A DNA stretch of 24,050 nt from a virus. Position 1 is the stretch's first letter, and each line of letters opens with the position of its first letter. Made by a program: the position numbers and the translations under genes. The stretch is taken from IMG/VR virus record IMGVR_UViG_3300035698_001017, positions 1 through 24,050 of that record. One strand, given 5' to 3'. Below the pieces are notes generated by a model that saw only the letters and a list, made by a program, of their open reading frames with translations, ran no database searches and had not been told where the DNA came from. Below, piece after piece: positions 8,887 through 15,806 of this stretch.

Positions 8887-9836
8887 GCTAATGTTCCCCA
8901 TTGGTGCCACATATTTGTTGTAATATTATGAACCCAAGTAACGTCCGCTGTCGGGAATGTTATCACATAGAAGGTGTTGCCCTCCAATGTGTACGTGTAC
9001 CCTGTAGCATCGTTTGTTGTGCTGTACGTTGATATTTGATAGTCTATGCCCGGCGGTGATATCTTCTTGAATCCATGCCCATCCCCTCGTACAATAGTTT
9101 TCTTATGAGTAAGCCAATATAGCACTCCTTCAATTTCAGCTACTGAGGTTAATGATTGGCAACCCATATCAATTATGGCTCCAGGGACTCTCGCAAACGG
9201 GAAGTCCGGATTACCTGAATTGTAGTATATTTCTGTGGTAAGCCCGCCGAATAGCCATATATTTTGTCGTGTGGTGCCTATGCCCACAAGGTCATCTGGT
9301 GATGCTTCTGCCGTGGCAAAGTCAAGAGCATCCCATACTGCCGCATTATAGAGCTGTGATACCTGTATCTTGCCAGTGTTGTACACAGTGACTATAAAAT
9401 ATCCGTCGAAAAATACGCAGTCTGTGGCTTGCGGATAGTCTGCATCCGCTATGTCTGTAAGCGTACTGTCCTCGATGTAATGCCCGTTTACCGAGCCATC
9501 GACTATAAGTAGCTGCGCCCCATTGGAAGCCATGCCTACATGCCCCGTGGAAGTCGTTATGCTACCTTTGCTCGTAGCGTCGCCCGCAGAATCTATCTCA
9601 TACACGACGGCTCCAACTACCGCATAAAGATAGTCGCCCTGAATGTGCATACCCCTTACCGCCGCAGACGTACCAGTGTCACTAAACTCTATTGTCCCGG
9701 GCGTATTATACATCGCCACGATAACCTTAGCGTCATTCTGGTCTACAACAGGGAATAAATTCACGCTCTGTTGGGCGTTTATCTTCTTAGACCTACCCTC
9801 GTATGCCCCCCCAACCCACGGTACGCTCATACTCAT
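8883..9836 (-). CDS. P22 gp10-like packaged-DNA stabilisation / tail accessory protein, N-terminal part
   Basis: About 317 residues from the ATG at 9836 (MSMSVPWVGGAYEGRSKK), with GGTGG 4 nt upstream; an ATG at 9830 is also possible. INAQQSVNLFPV, the propeller-like strands YLYAVVGAVVYEID and GYFIVTVYNTGKI, IGIGTTRQNIWLFG-type segments and YNSGNPDFPFARVPGA are characteristic of gp10-like proteins that bind the gp4/portal ring and help hold DNA inside the capsid. P22 gp10 is about 470 residues. This protein stops early, at MWHQWGTLA, and the missing C-terminal portion (about 155 residues) appears in the gene at 6899-7675. The two parts together add up to about the normal length. Confidence 0.8.
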   Translation of the reverse strand: MSMSVPWVGGAYEGRSKKINAQQSVNLFPVVDQNDAKVIVAMYNTPGTIEFSDTGTSAAVRGMHIQGDYLYAVVGAVVYEIDSAGDATSKGSITTSTGHVGMASNGAQLLIVDGSVNGHYIEDSTLTDIADADYPQATDCVFFDGYFIVTVYNTGKIQVSQLYNAAVWDALDFATAEASPDDLVGIGTTRQNIWLFGGLTTEIYYNSGNPDFPFARVPGAIIDMGCQSLTSVAEIEGVLYWLTHKKTIVRGDGHGFKKISPPGIDYQISTYSTTNDATGYTYTLEGNTFYVITFPTADVTWVHNITTNMWHQWGTLA

Positions 9837-9861
9837 GTTCCACCCACCCCACAATTTCCAC

Positions 9862-9888
9862 TTGACATAAGTGTAAAACCGTGATACT
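9862..9888 (+). promoter_or_regulatory. Sigma70-like promoter of the HNH endonuclease gene
   Basis: A consensus TTGACA (9862-9867) is followed after 15 nt by GATACT (9883-9888). A second candidate -10, TATAGT at 9889-9894, is too far away at 21 nt. The site lies between the gp10-like start on the other strand and the HNH start, so it would let the HNH gene be expressed independently of, and against, the late operon. Confidence 0.5.
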
Positions 9889-9913
9889 TATAGTTAAAAA
9901 AGGAGAAAAGATT

Positions 9914-10480
9914 ATGTTGCCCAAAAATGGTATTTTTAAAAGTAAGAAGTGTGTTTTTTGTGGTAAAGTTTTTCCACCGGTGAATGCAAGCTCCAATTAC
10001 TGCTCTCTCCCTTGCGCCTTTTGGCACAGGGTTGATACCGGCCAACCAGACGACTGCTGGAACTGGATAGGAGCAAAAAGCAAAAAAGGTGGGTACGGGA
10101 TACTTAACCGTTTTGGTGTTGCTTATAAATGCCACCGGTTGAGCTGGGAGATACACGGGGGCGACCTTCCTACCAAAAATGATGAGTCTTACCACGGTAT
10201 GTGTGTCCTTCACAAATGCGACAATCCTTCTTGCGTAAATCCTGACCATTTGTTTCTCGGGACTCACTCCGACAATATGAAAGATATGGTCGGTAAGTTC
10301 AGACGCCGTAGTTACGCAGGAGCGATGAACCCTTCTGCCGTACTTAACTGGGCGAAGGTTTTTAAAATAAGAACAGCCCTTTCTAAAAATGCTACCACAA
10401 CAAGCCTCGCCAAACAATATGCTGTGAGCAAGTCCACTATCCGTAGAATCAAGAATTTTGAGTCTTGGAAGTTCATGTGA
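9914..10480 (+). CDS. Free-standing HNH homing endonuclease
   Basis: 188 residues from the ATG at 9914 (MLPKNGIF), chosen because AGGAG lies 8 nt upstream; a GTG at 9881 is in frame but lacks this. The N-terminus has a zinc-finger-like CVFCG...CSLPC arrangement. The HNH core follows: GGYGIL, KCHRLSWEIHGG, then VLHKCDNPSCVNPDHLFLGT and DNMKDMVG, matching the HNH_3 pattern with its metal-binding Cys residues and the catalytic His in VLHKC. The C-terminal TTSLAKQYAVSKSTIRRIKN looks like a helix-turn-helix DNA-binding segment. It is the only plus-strand gene inside the late operon, inserted between two conserved tail genes, which is typical of a mobile homing endonuclease. Confidence 0.85.
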   Translation: MLPKNGIFKSKKCVFCGKVFPPVNASSNYCSLPCAFWHRVDTGQPDDCWNWIGAKSKKGGYGILNRFGVAYKCHRLSWEIHGGDLPTKNDESYHGMCVLHKCDNPSCVNPDHLFLGTHSDNMKDMVGKFRRRSYAGAMNPSAVLNWAKVFKIRTALSKNATTTSLAKQYAVSKSTIRRIKNFESWKFM

Positions 10481-10494
10481 TCTCTTCATGCTCA

Positions 10495-11424
10495 TTATCT
10501 CATCTCCGGTTGCATAAACACTGATTCTTTTTCAGCATCGAATGTGGACGCTAAAAATAAACTGTCCCTCGCCCATGATTGTAACCCTGCGTCTGGTTTA
10601 ACCCCGAGTTTGATACCTAATCTGATAGCAAGGTTTGATACAATGGCATCTATCCACTCTGTAGGAAACTCGCCTGTATCCGTACCCGCATCGAAATCTT
10701 CTATAGGTTTTTTGATAGTCATTTTGATAGTGTCTTTCACATCGGATGTGACTGGCCATACGTAGAAAGCACCGTCTGTTAACTGAGGGTCGTAGTAGAA
10801 TTGTGTTACAACACCGCTGTTGCTCTTATCTGATAGCGCCATATAGTCTGAACGTGAGAGTGGAAACAGTGGTGTCTCTTCTCCAGATGAGCTTACCCTA
10901 CGCGCCTCTATGATACTAATGGGGCGCTGAGTCTTCGTGGTATATACGTACACATGGTTATCTATGGCTGTCGCCCCTGTGAGAGCCGCTGTAATAGTAA
11001 CCGTGTACCCGGAAGGAACGCCATTAACTGTCGTCCATTGTACTGTACCATCATCAAGTTCTATCCCGATATAGTCTCCCGTGGTAATGCCGGTTATGGA
11101 ATCAACGTCTATTGTTAAGTCGGTAGCAACCCCCGCCACCTTCATCTCAGTCTTTACTGTAGTGGCAGAAGCATTTGTGCCTGTTGGCCCTAATAAGTAG
11201 GACTCCGTAGACTTAGCGAGGAACAATGTTATTTTCTGGTTCAGCCACAGTCCTATCGGTATTGTCTGCCAGCCTTTAAGCATTATATTTAATGTGCGTC
11301 TGTGGTTGGACAGCTCCTGTGCGGTCGGTGTCTCTTCTAAAGCCAAGGCCCCCAACAGGAACATGGCCTCGGTTATTAACCCGTCGCTATCAAGAGTGAA
11401 ATCATATGAACCTGATGTAGCCAT
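10495..11424 (-). CDS. P22 gp4-like tail accessory / head-tail adaptor protein
   Basis: 309 residues. The N-terminal helices contain LITEAMFLLGALALEE and ELSNHRRTLNIMLKGWQTIPIGLW. A beta domain inserted at about residues 75-165 includes VDSITGITTGDYIGIELDDG. Then come RPISIIEARRV, FYYDPQL, YVWPV and a C-terminal helical segment, PTEWIDAIVSNLAIRLG. This order matches the gp4-like adaptor family that docks under the portal and begins the tail. The start overlaps the stop of the zinc-ribbon gene as TAATG. In a normal order gp10 would follow directly; here the HNH gene intervenes. Confidence 0.75.
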   Translation of the reverse strand: MATSGSYDFTLDSDGLITEAMFLLGALALEETPTAQELSNHRRTLNIMLKGWQTIPIGLWLNQKITLFLAKSTESYLLGPTGTNASATTVKTEMKVAGVATDLTIDVDSITGITTGDYIGIELDDGTVQWTTVNGVPSGYTVTITAALTGATAIDNHVYVYTTKTQRPISIIEARRVSSSGEETPLFPLSRSDYMALSDKSNSGVVTQFYYDPQLTDGAFYVWPVTSDVKDTIKMTIKKPIEDFDAGTDTGEFPTEWIDAIVSNLAIRLGIKLGVKPDAGLQSWARDSLFLASTFDAEKESVFMQPEMR

Positions 11425-11660
11425 TATAAATCCTCCGCCGTGACTTCATTATCTGATAAAAAATAATCAGTCGGTTGTGGTCGTGGTTCAGGGACGGATT
11501 GTTTGTCTGCTTTCCCTTTAACAAAATCCTGTGGATGCCGTGTTTCCCAGTCTCTCTTGCAGACCCACAGCCCGTCCCACGTTTTCATTGTCTCACTTTG
11601 TCTGAACCTCTGACCGCACCTGTCGCAAATGCGCCAAAAATCACCAGGTATGTAAGGCAT
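11424..11660 (-). CDS. Small zinc-ribbon protein of the head-tail region
   Basis: 78 residues. WRICDRCGQRFRQSE has a CxxC pair and WVCKRDWETRHPQDF supplies a further Cys and His, consistent with a small zinc-binding knuckle. The tail is Pro-rich (PEPRPQPTDYF). Similar small proteins starting MPYIPGDFW are frequent in phage head-tail modules, upstream of gp4-like genes. The precise function is unknown. It is tightly coupled to the gp4-like gene. Confidence 0.7.
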   Translation of the reverse strand: MPYIPGDFWRICDRCGQRFRQSETMKTWDGLWVCKRDWETRHPQDFVKGKADKQSVPEPRPQPTDYFLSDNEVTAEDL

Positions 11661-11663
11661 GTC

Positions 11664-11915
11664 CTACTCCTCTAACCCTAAAAGAAACTCAACGCCAGCT
11701 TTCTTACTTACCCACTCGCCATCGTGTTTCAATACAAGTTTTTTAACATCTCGCCAGCCCATATCTTCCAGCCCGGCAAATTCACTATCTTCGTATGTAA
11801 TAAAAATTTCTCGTGTGTCGATGTTGAAGATAATACGTTTAGCATCTATCCCATCGAGCAACATCACGAGTTCTTTGCCTTCTGTAAAATCTGTTTGGAA
11901 AGGTATCTTAGTCAT
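11664..11915 (-). CDS. Small protein, unknown
   Basis: 83 residues, acidic/basic mixed, with two beta-like segments (RIIFNIDTREIFITYED) and a helical middle (WRDVKKLVLKH). No family recognised. The TAG stop is 3 nt before the next start. A 16-bp palindrome and a short gap lie upstream, separating it from the beta-helix gene. Real by position in an otherwise gap-free operon; the role is not known. Confidence 0.55.
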   Translation of the reverse strand: MTKIPFQTDFTEGKELVMLLDGIDAKRIIFNIDTREIFITYEDSEFAGLEDMGWRDVKKLVLKHDGEWVSKKAGVEFLLGLEE

Positions 11916-11937
11916 GCCTTATCTCCGCTATAAAAGT

Positions 11938-11953
11938 TATGGCGCGCGCCATA
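11938..11953. other. 16-bp perfect GC-rich palindrome
   Basis: TATGGCGCGCGCCATA reads identically on both strands. It lies in the 62-nt gap between the beta-helix gene and the next gene downstream. On the minus strand it is followed by AACTTTTAT, so it could be a weak hairpin or transcription-pausing site rather than a clear intrinsic terminator. Confidence 0.5.
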
Positions 11954-11977
11954 TTTCTTAACGCGCACCAAAATTAA

Positions 11978-12955
11978 TTATGTAGCCTGAATACCAGAAC
12001 CACCGGCCGCAGCGTATGTTGGAAGCGCGCTGATTATACCGGTCTGTGTAGCAAGTGCCGTACACCCGTTCTCACAGGTTGAACCCGTAAGGAGAATTTC
12101 TCCTGCGGTAAACGCAGACGCGCCACCTATGGCAACCGCTGGTGTGCCTACTGATTTTTTAGTCGTATTAAACACACAGTCTCTGAACTCAATTACCCGT
12201 TCAACGTCAGTCGCAGTAGTAGACCACACGAAAGCATTGGCGGCATTAGACGCCACCCTCCAAAATCTACAGTCCCTGAAGGTTACGTCACGTGCAAACT
12301 TACCAGCCACAAGGGTTTTTGTTAGCATAACACACGGTCTAATAATAGCTCCCGCCGTAATAACATTAGCCGTCGAACCAAAAGTACAGTCCTCAAATAC
12401 ACCAGAGTCACTGTTGCAAGCAAGTTCAGCCGCAAGTGAAGCGTCTAAATGCGAGGATTTATAAAACTCACACTGTGAATATTTAGCATACTCACCGGCC
12501 TCTACAACAGTAAACAGACCTTCTGCTACGGTGTCACTGTTTATAAACTTAATGTTACTGAAAGTATTTCTTACACCAGTGTTCTGCATTGTACCAAGAT
12601 TGGTCGCAACACCCGTGATACCCAACTGGACTTTAGCGTTCTGCCCATAAGGTCGCCCGCCACTACCGTCTAACCCAACGAAATGTACCCTATTTTTTGT
12701 AACTGATAACATCTCAGTCAAGACATGGCTTGAGTTACCCATCAAGCAAATAACATCGTTTTTGTTCGTTGTAGCGGAGTCGTAAGCTTTGTCTATGGTT
12801 TTGAAAGGACGGTCAATACTTGTCCCTCTATTACCATCACTACCGGTTCCATAATTCACATAAAAATATTTACCCTCAGTTACAGGTAATCCGCTTATCA
12901 TAGGGACGCCATTCCATGTGGGAATCCCTTTACCAAATTTATATCCACCCATCAT
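11978..12955 (-). CDS. Right-handed beta-helix (pectate-lyase-like) virion protein
   Basis: 325 residues from 12955; the ATG 3 nt later at 12952 fits the AAGGAG site better (7 nt spacing). The N-terminus has KYFYVNYGTGSDGNRGTSID and then RPFKTIDKAYDSA, the usual beginning of phage beta-helix proteins. Repeated coils follow, with stacked F/I-positions (FSNIKFINSD, YSQCEFYKSS, FEDCTFGS, FRDCRFWRV, FRDCVFN). No obvious lyase active site was identified. It follows the MCP gene, where this protein class is often found, so a capsid-surface or neck structural role is more likely than a free enzyme. The fold assignment is fairly firm; the role is inferred. Confidence 0.7.
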   Translation of the reverse strand: MMGGYKFGKGIPTWNGVPMISGLPVTEGKYFYVNYGTGSDGNRGTSIDRPFKTIDKAYDSATTNKNDVICLMGNSSHVLTEMLSVTKNRVHFVGLDGSGGRPYGQNAKVQLGITGVATNLGTMQNTGVRNTFSNIKFINSDTVAEGLFTVVEAGEYAKYSQCEFYKSSHLDASLAAELACNSDSGVFEDCTFGSTANVITAGAIIRPCVMLTKTLVAGKFARDVTFRDCRFWRVASNAANAFVWSTTATDVERVIEFRDCVFNTTKKSVGTPAVAIGGASAFTAGEILLTGSTCENGCTALATQTGIISALPTYAAAGGSGIQAT

Positions 12956-12976
12956 ACCACTCCTTAATTTAGAGCA

Positions 12977-12998
12977 GTGACGGACTCGCGCCCGTCAC
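12977..12998 (-). other. Hairpin after the major capsid gene
   Basis: Perfect 7-bp arms GTGACGG and CCGTCAC enclose an 8-nt loop just after the MCP stop codon. There is no long U-run after it on the minus strand, so it is more likely an mRNA-processing or attenuation structure than a full terminator. It could let MCP mRNA accumulate above downstream messages. Confidence 0.4.
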
Positions 12999-13009
12999 CA
13001 GTATTGTTA

Positions 13010-14765
13010 TCAGGCTCCAGCCGATCCATACAAACCACGAGGGTCTGTAGCACCAACAGAGTATCTGTCATAAGACTTGGATTTCGCGTTGTCTGTATCG
13101 AAATCATTGTCTTGTTTCAGTCTGTAACTGTCTCTCTGATACATTATCATACCACGGGGCGCGTTAGTTCTTACGAACCATGCGTCCGAATCAGTAAAAT
13201 AATGGTTAATTTTGATACCTTCAGGCATCGCGTTAGTCATTTTCAGTACATTAACTGCGTTGTTCGCTGTGTCATTCTGAAGTGTAGATTTGAGAATCCT
13301 GTTAGCCTCGAACCAATCGCTCGGATGGACATGCAAACTCTTAGCCATCAAAGAAATTTTAAGCCCTTTGTCATTAGTCGCCTGCATAATCTGAGTACAG
13401 ATATCCTCAAGAGAGGACTCATTCAGATCGGAAGGTGTCGCAAGTTCATTACTCCACGTTCCTGCTGAAGACGGATGGTCTGTTGCAAGAAGCTCTTTAC
13501 CATCACCGAAAGTATAATCGCTATTGAACGCACGATTATAAACATTAGCTCCAACAATCTCTTTAGTCTGGCGTTGTGAAAACGCATTTGACATCGCTCT
13601 ACGCTTACCAACCACTTCGTATAGGTTGTCTCTGATTTCTTCATAAGTACAAATGAACCCAAGCGCATAAGCTACATGCGTGTAACGAGAAGTGTACCCC
13701 TGAGTCTCTGTGTCATAAGACACACTTGAACCCTGCGCTTTTATTGGCGCAAGACCAAAGCCAGTTACCTGGACATCTTCCTCGTAGTTACGAGTAGACC
13801 CTTCAACCTCGAACAGGTCTTTATACTCTTCTTTATGCTCATCGTACGATCGGCCCCACCCTTTTGTGTTCGAAGCAAGTCGTTAGTTTGCCCCCGTCGT
13901 TACCCGACTGCTGCATGTTACCATGCAGAACAGACTATATCTTTATCCTGTAAGAGCTACAGGATACGCACCTTTTCCACTCACTTGAGTGTACTCCCTT
14001 TCGGGATAGTCGTTGAAGGTTGCAGATATTGAAAAGCCTCCGTGACTCTTTTGCCTACCAGATAGAATATGGAACATGGCGTAATGTTTCAAACCATGAA
14101 TCTCGCAAAAAGCTCTAAGACCCGTAATGCGCTTTGAGCTACCATCAGGAAAAGTAATAACGTATGTTTTAGAATTAACATTATCCTCACCTTTAGGTAC
14201 AAACTCTTTAGGGTCCTTCTTATTCGGATTTAATTTCCTTGATTTAATTATCTTATCATACCAAGTTATCTTACGCCCGAGCATAGCCTTTCTTATTTTT
14301 TCTATCGTAGCTTCTGAAATAGCGTCACCACCAACAGTCATATTATAACCTTTATTAAATGAGTTATACTTTTTTATAAAAAACTTTTCTAAATCATTCA
14401 GCTGCTCTCTATCAAACACATTGCAGAGTGCTTCGAATTTAAAGTTTTCTATTCCGTATTTTCTCATGGCCAAATATATCTTGTGGTCTCTCTTACCGAG
14501 GTTGAACCTACAAATGTGTTCCATTTTACGTTGGCGCAGCCCTTGTGTAGTCTGTCCTATGTAGACTTTGCCATTAGTAATATTGGTAATTCTATATATT
14601 AGTAAGTTCTTCAATACTGCCTTCCCTGCTGATTGTCCATTAACTGGAGTTCCCAGCAATTAAATGCGTTCTCAATATACATTACTATATATTGGCCCTG
14701 TGTGTCAAGGCTTTAACTCCCGGCCATAGTGCTTTTGGATGATTACTTGTTGTTATAACGCCCAT
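13010..14765 (-). CDS. Major capsid protein (Mu gpT-like), interrupted by a group I intron; join of 14765-14708 and 13860-13010
   Basis: Exon 1 (58 nt) encodes MGVITTSNHPKALWPGVKA plus the first base of codon 20. Exon 2 (851 nt) resumes the frame as WWGRSYDEHKEEYKDLF and continues through NYEEDVQVTGFGLAPIKAQG, SYDTETQGYTSRYTHVAYAL, LHVHPSDWFEANRIL and AWFVRTNAPRGMIMYQRDSY to a TGA. The joined product is 302 residues, close to the usual size of Mu gpT-like capsid proteins. The exon-1 frame read on without splicing hits TAG within 8 codons, so splicing is needed. AGGAG lies 7-8 nt before the ATG, downstream of the decoration-like gene. Exon 2 alone would look like an N-terminally truncated protein starting at an internal GTG. 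Confidence 0.9.
13861..14707 (-). ncRNA. Group I self-splicing intron in the major capsid gene
   Basis: 847 nt. The 5' exon ends in U and the intron ends in G (position 13861), as group I chemistry requires. P1: exon GCCU pairs with intron GGGC (14698-14695) with the U-G wobble at the splice site. P4: UUGCUG (14659-14654) pairs with CAGCAG (14631-14626). P3: AGAACG (14672-14667) pairs with UGUUCU (13932-13927). P7: AGUC (13936-13933) pairs with GACU (13881-13878). P8: a GCAUG/CAUGC stem closed by GUAA (13926-13912). GGGAAC...GACAAUCAGC resembles the core of T4 td-type introns (group IA). The endonuclease ORF lies in a peripheral loop after P4-P6. Splice sites were set by restoring the MCP frame and conserved residues. 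Confidence 0.88.
13943..14614 (-). CDS. Intron-encoded GIY-YIG homing endonuclease
   Basis: 223 residues if started at the TTG at 14614, which has GGGAAGG 5 nt upstream; the longer reading back to 14659 would run through the intron P4 core and is less likely. NLLIYRITN and KVYIGQT form the GIY-YIG strands, followed by LRQRKMEH with the catalytic-type Arg. DLEKFFIKKYNSFNKGYNMT carries the conserved Glu. A NUMOD3-like ISEATIEKIRKAMLGRK and a C-terminal HTH-like segment (ITGLRAFCEIHGLKHYAM) give DNA binding. The final codons and stop fold into a 9-bp intron hairpin (13944-13966), so the ORF and RNA structure overlap. It would cleave intronless MCP alleles and drive intron homing; this is known for the family and inferred here. 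Confidence 0.88.
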   Translation of the reverse strand: MKNLLIYRITNITNGKVYIGQTTQGLRQRKMEHICRFNLGKRDHKIYLAMRKYGIENFKFEALCNVFDREQLNDLEKFFIKKYNSFNKGYNMTVGGDAISEATIEKIRKAMLGRKITWYDKIIKSRKLNPNKKDPKEFVPKGEDNVNSKTYVITFPDGSSKRITGLRAFCEIHGLKHYAMFHILSGRQKSHGGFSISATFNDYPEREYTQVSGKGAYPVALTG

Positions 14766-14777
14766 ATTATTTCTCCT

Positions 14778-15374
14778 TTAGATACCAGTTGCGTATCGTT
14801 GTGTGTGTAGGTTTATCATAACTTCCCACTTTGCGTTATCACCAATAGCATTATCGACCCTATTAACAAGTCTTAATATCTTTAAATTTAATGCATCCGT
14901 AGTAGTCACTGTCGAGCTATCAAGCTCCACCCCGCTCTTGCCAGAAGTTGTCGAACCAGAACCAAAAATCATGTCCCCATTATTCCCTACATCAGTAACC
15001 GCAAGCGCGCCATCTACACTGTCCTCTTGTAATTCAAATACGAGGTCAGGATCATCCGCAACATATGCAATTCTTTCGGTACTCGCCTCATTGTAAGTCT
15101 TGGTTAAATCAGTAGGTAATGGGCTGAACCCAATTATAATACCTGTGATATACCCACCAGCCGCCGTAGCCTTATTTACAGTAGGCAACGTCCCAGGTGC
15201 ATTACCATGGAACGCCTCTGTATTTGCCGTACCTGTTATAATCACAGGGTCGCCAACATACATAGCTGTGTTGTAATCCGATCTTAGGTAATACTCGTTA
15301 TATGCCCCATTGTAAGGGGCGCCATTTTTATGTTTAATAGGCATTAAGCCTAAAGGTGCATCTTTGTTAGCCAT
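14778..15374 (-). CDS. Head decoration-like structural protein
   Basis: 198 residues beginning MANKDAPLGLMPIKHKNGAPY, a start seen in structural proteins just upstream of gpT-like capsid genes. It is beta-rich: YVGDPVIITG, GGYITGIIIGFSPL, IAYVADDPDLVFELQED and a C-terminal KWEVMINLHTQRYATG. There is no membrane segment. It lies 12 nt upstream of the MCP start and 3 nt after the preceding TAG. Probably a capsid decoration or head-completion protein; this comes from context and resemblance, not from a definitive motif. Confidence 0.65.
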   Translation of the reverse strand: MANKDAPLGLMPIKHKNGAPYNGAYNEYYLRSDYNTAMYVGDPVIITGTANTEAFHGNAPGTLPTVNKATAAGGYITGIIIGFSPLPTDLTKTYNEASTERIAYVADDPDLVFELQEDSVDGALAVTDVGNNGDMIFGSGSTTSGKSGVELDSSTVTTTDALNLKILRLVNRVDNAIGDNAKWEVMINLHTQRYATGI

Positions 15375-15377
15375 AAT

Positions 15378-15806
15378 CTATCCTTTTTCTATGCTTATAC
15401 CCCCCTCTGGGATATATCTTCCCCGCGCTCCTGCATTTTGTCCAGGTTCATCGGCTCCTCCTCGGAGGGCATTTTCAGTTTCATTTATTGATCGGTGCTT
15501 TGCCAACTGATCCGATACGTACATCGGCGCACTGATCTCCATTAAATATGCCTTAGTTCCGTCAGCGTTCACAACCTTACTCACTGCGTTGTTTAGGCTA
15601 TCATTTCTGTTAGCCGTATCTTCGTCTTTAAATTCAGCGTCGTCTCGTGCTACCAGACTGTAGCCTCCTTCAATAGCCATAGATACCCTACCGTCTTTGT
15701 CATTTATCCAGCGTCTTTTAAAACCTGGTTTCTCTTCAACGGCGAGGCGCAAGCGTGGTGCGCCTAACGGTACTCTTTTCGCTCTTGCTTTTTTATTCCC
15801 ACTCAT
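15378..15806 (-). CDS. Conserved head-region protein, unknown
   Basis: 142 residues with a basic N-terminus (NKKARAKRVPLGAPRLRLAV), then FKRRWINDKDGRVSMAIEGGYSL, which resembles a segment recurring in short proteins of phage head modules. The C-terminus is Gly/Asn/Arg-rich and probably disordered. The start overlaps the scaffold stop by 14 nt. The TAG stop lies 3 nt before the decoration-like gene. Likely involved in head assembly, but no specific activity can be seen. Confidence 0.6.
   Translation of the reverse strand: MSGNKKARAKRVPLGAPRLRLAVEEKPGFKRRWINDKDGRVSMAIEGGYSLVARDDAEFKDEDTANRNDSLNNAVSKVVNADGTKAYLMEISAPMYVSDQLAKHRSINETENALRGGADEPGQNAGARGRYIPEGGISIEKG

Noticed and set aside
14615-14659. 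Endonuclease start at the TTG at 14659.
   Set aside because: That stretch is the P4-P5 core of the intron and has no ribosome binding site; the TTG at 14614 has GGGAAGG 5 nt upstream.
13861-14707. Intein in the major capsid protein.
   Set aside because: The frame from exon 1 hits TAG within 8 codons, no Hint-domain motifs are present, and the inserted ORF is a separately started GIY-YIG enzyme inside a group I RNA structure.
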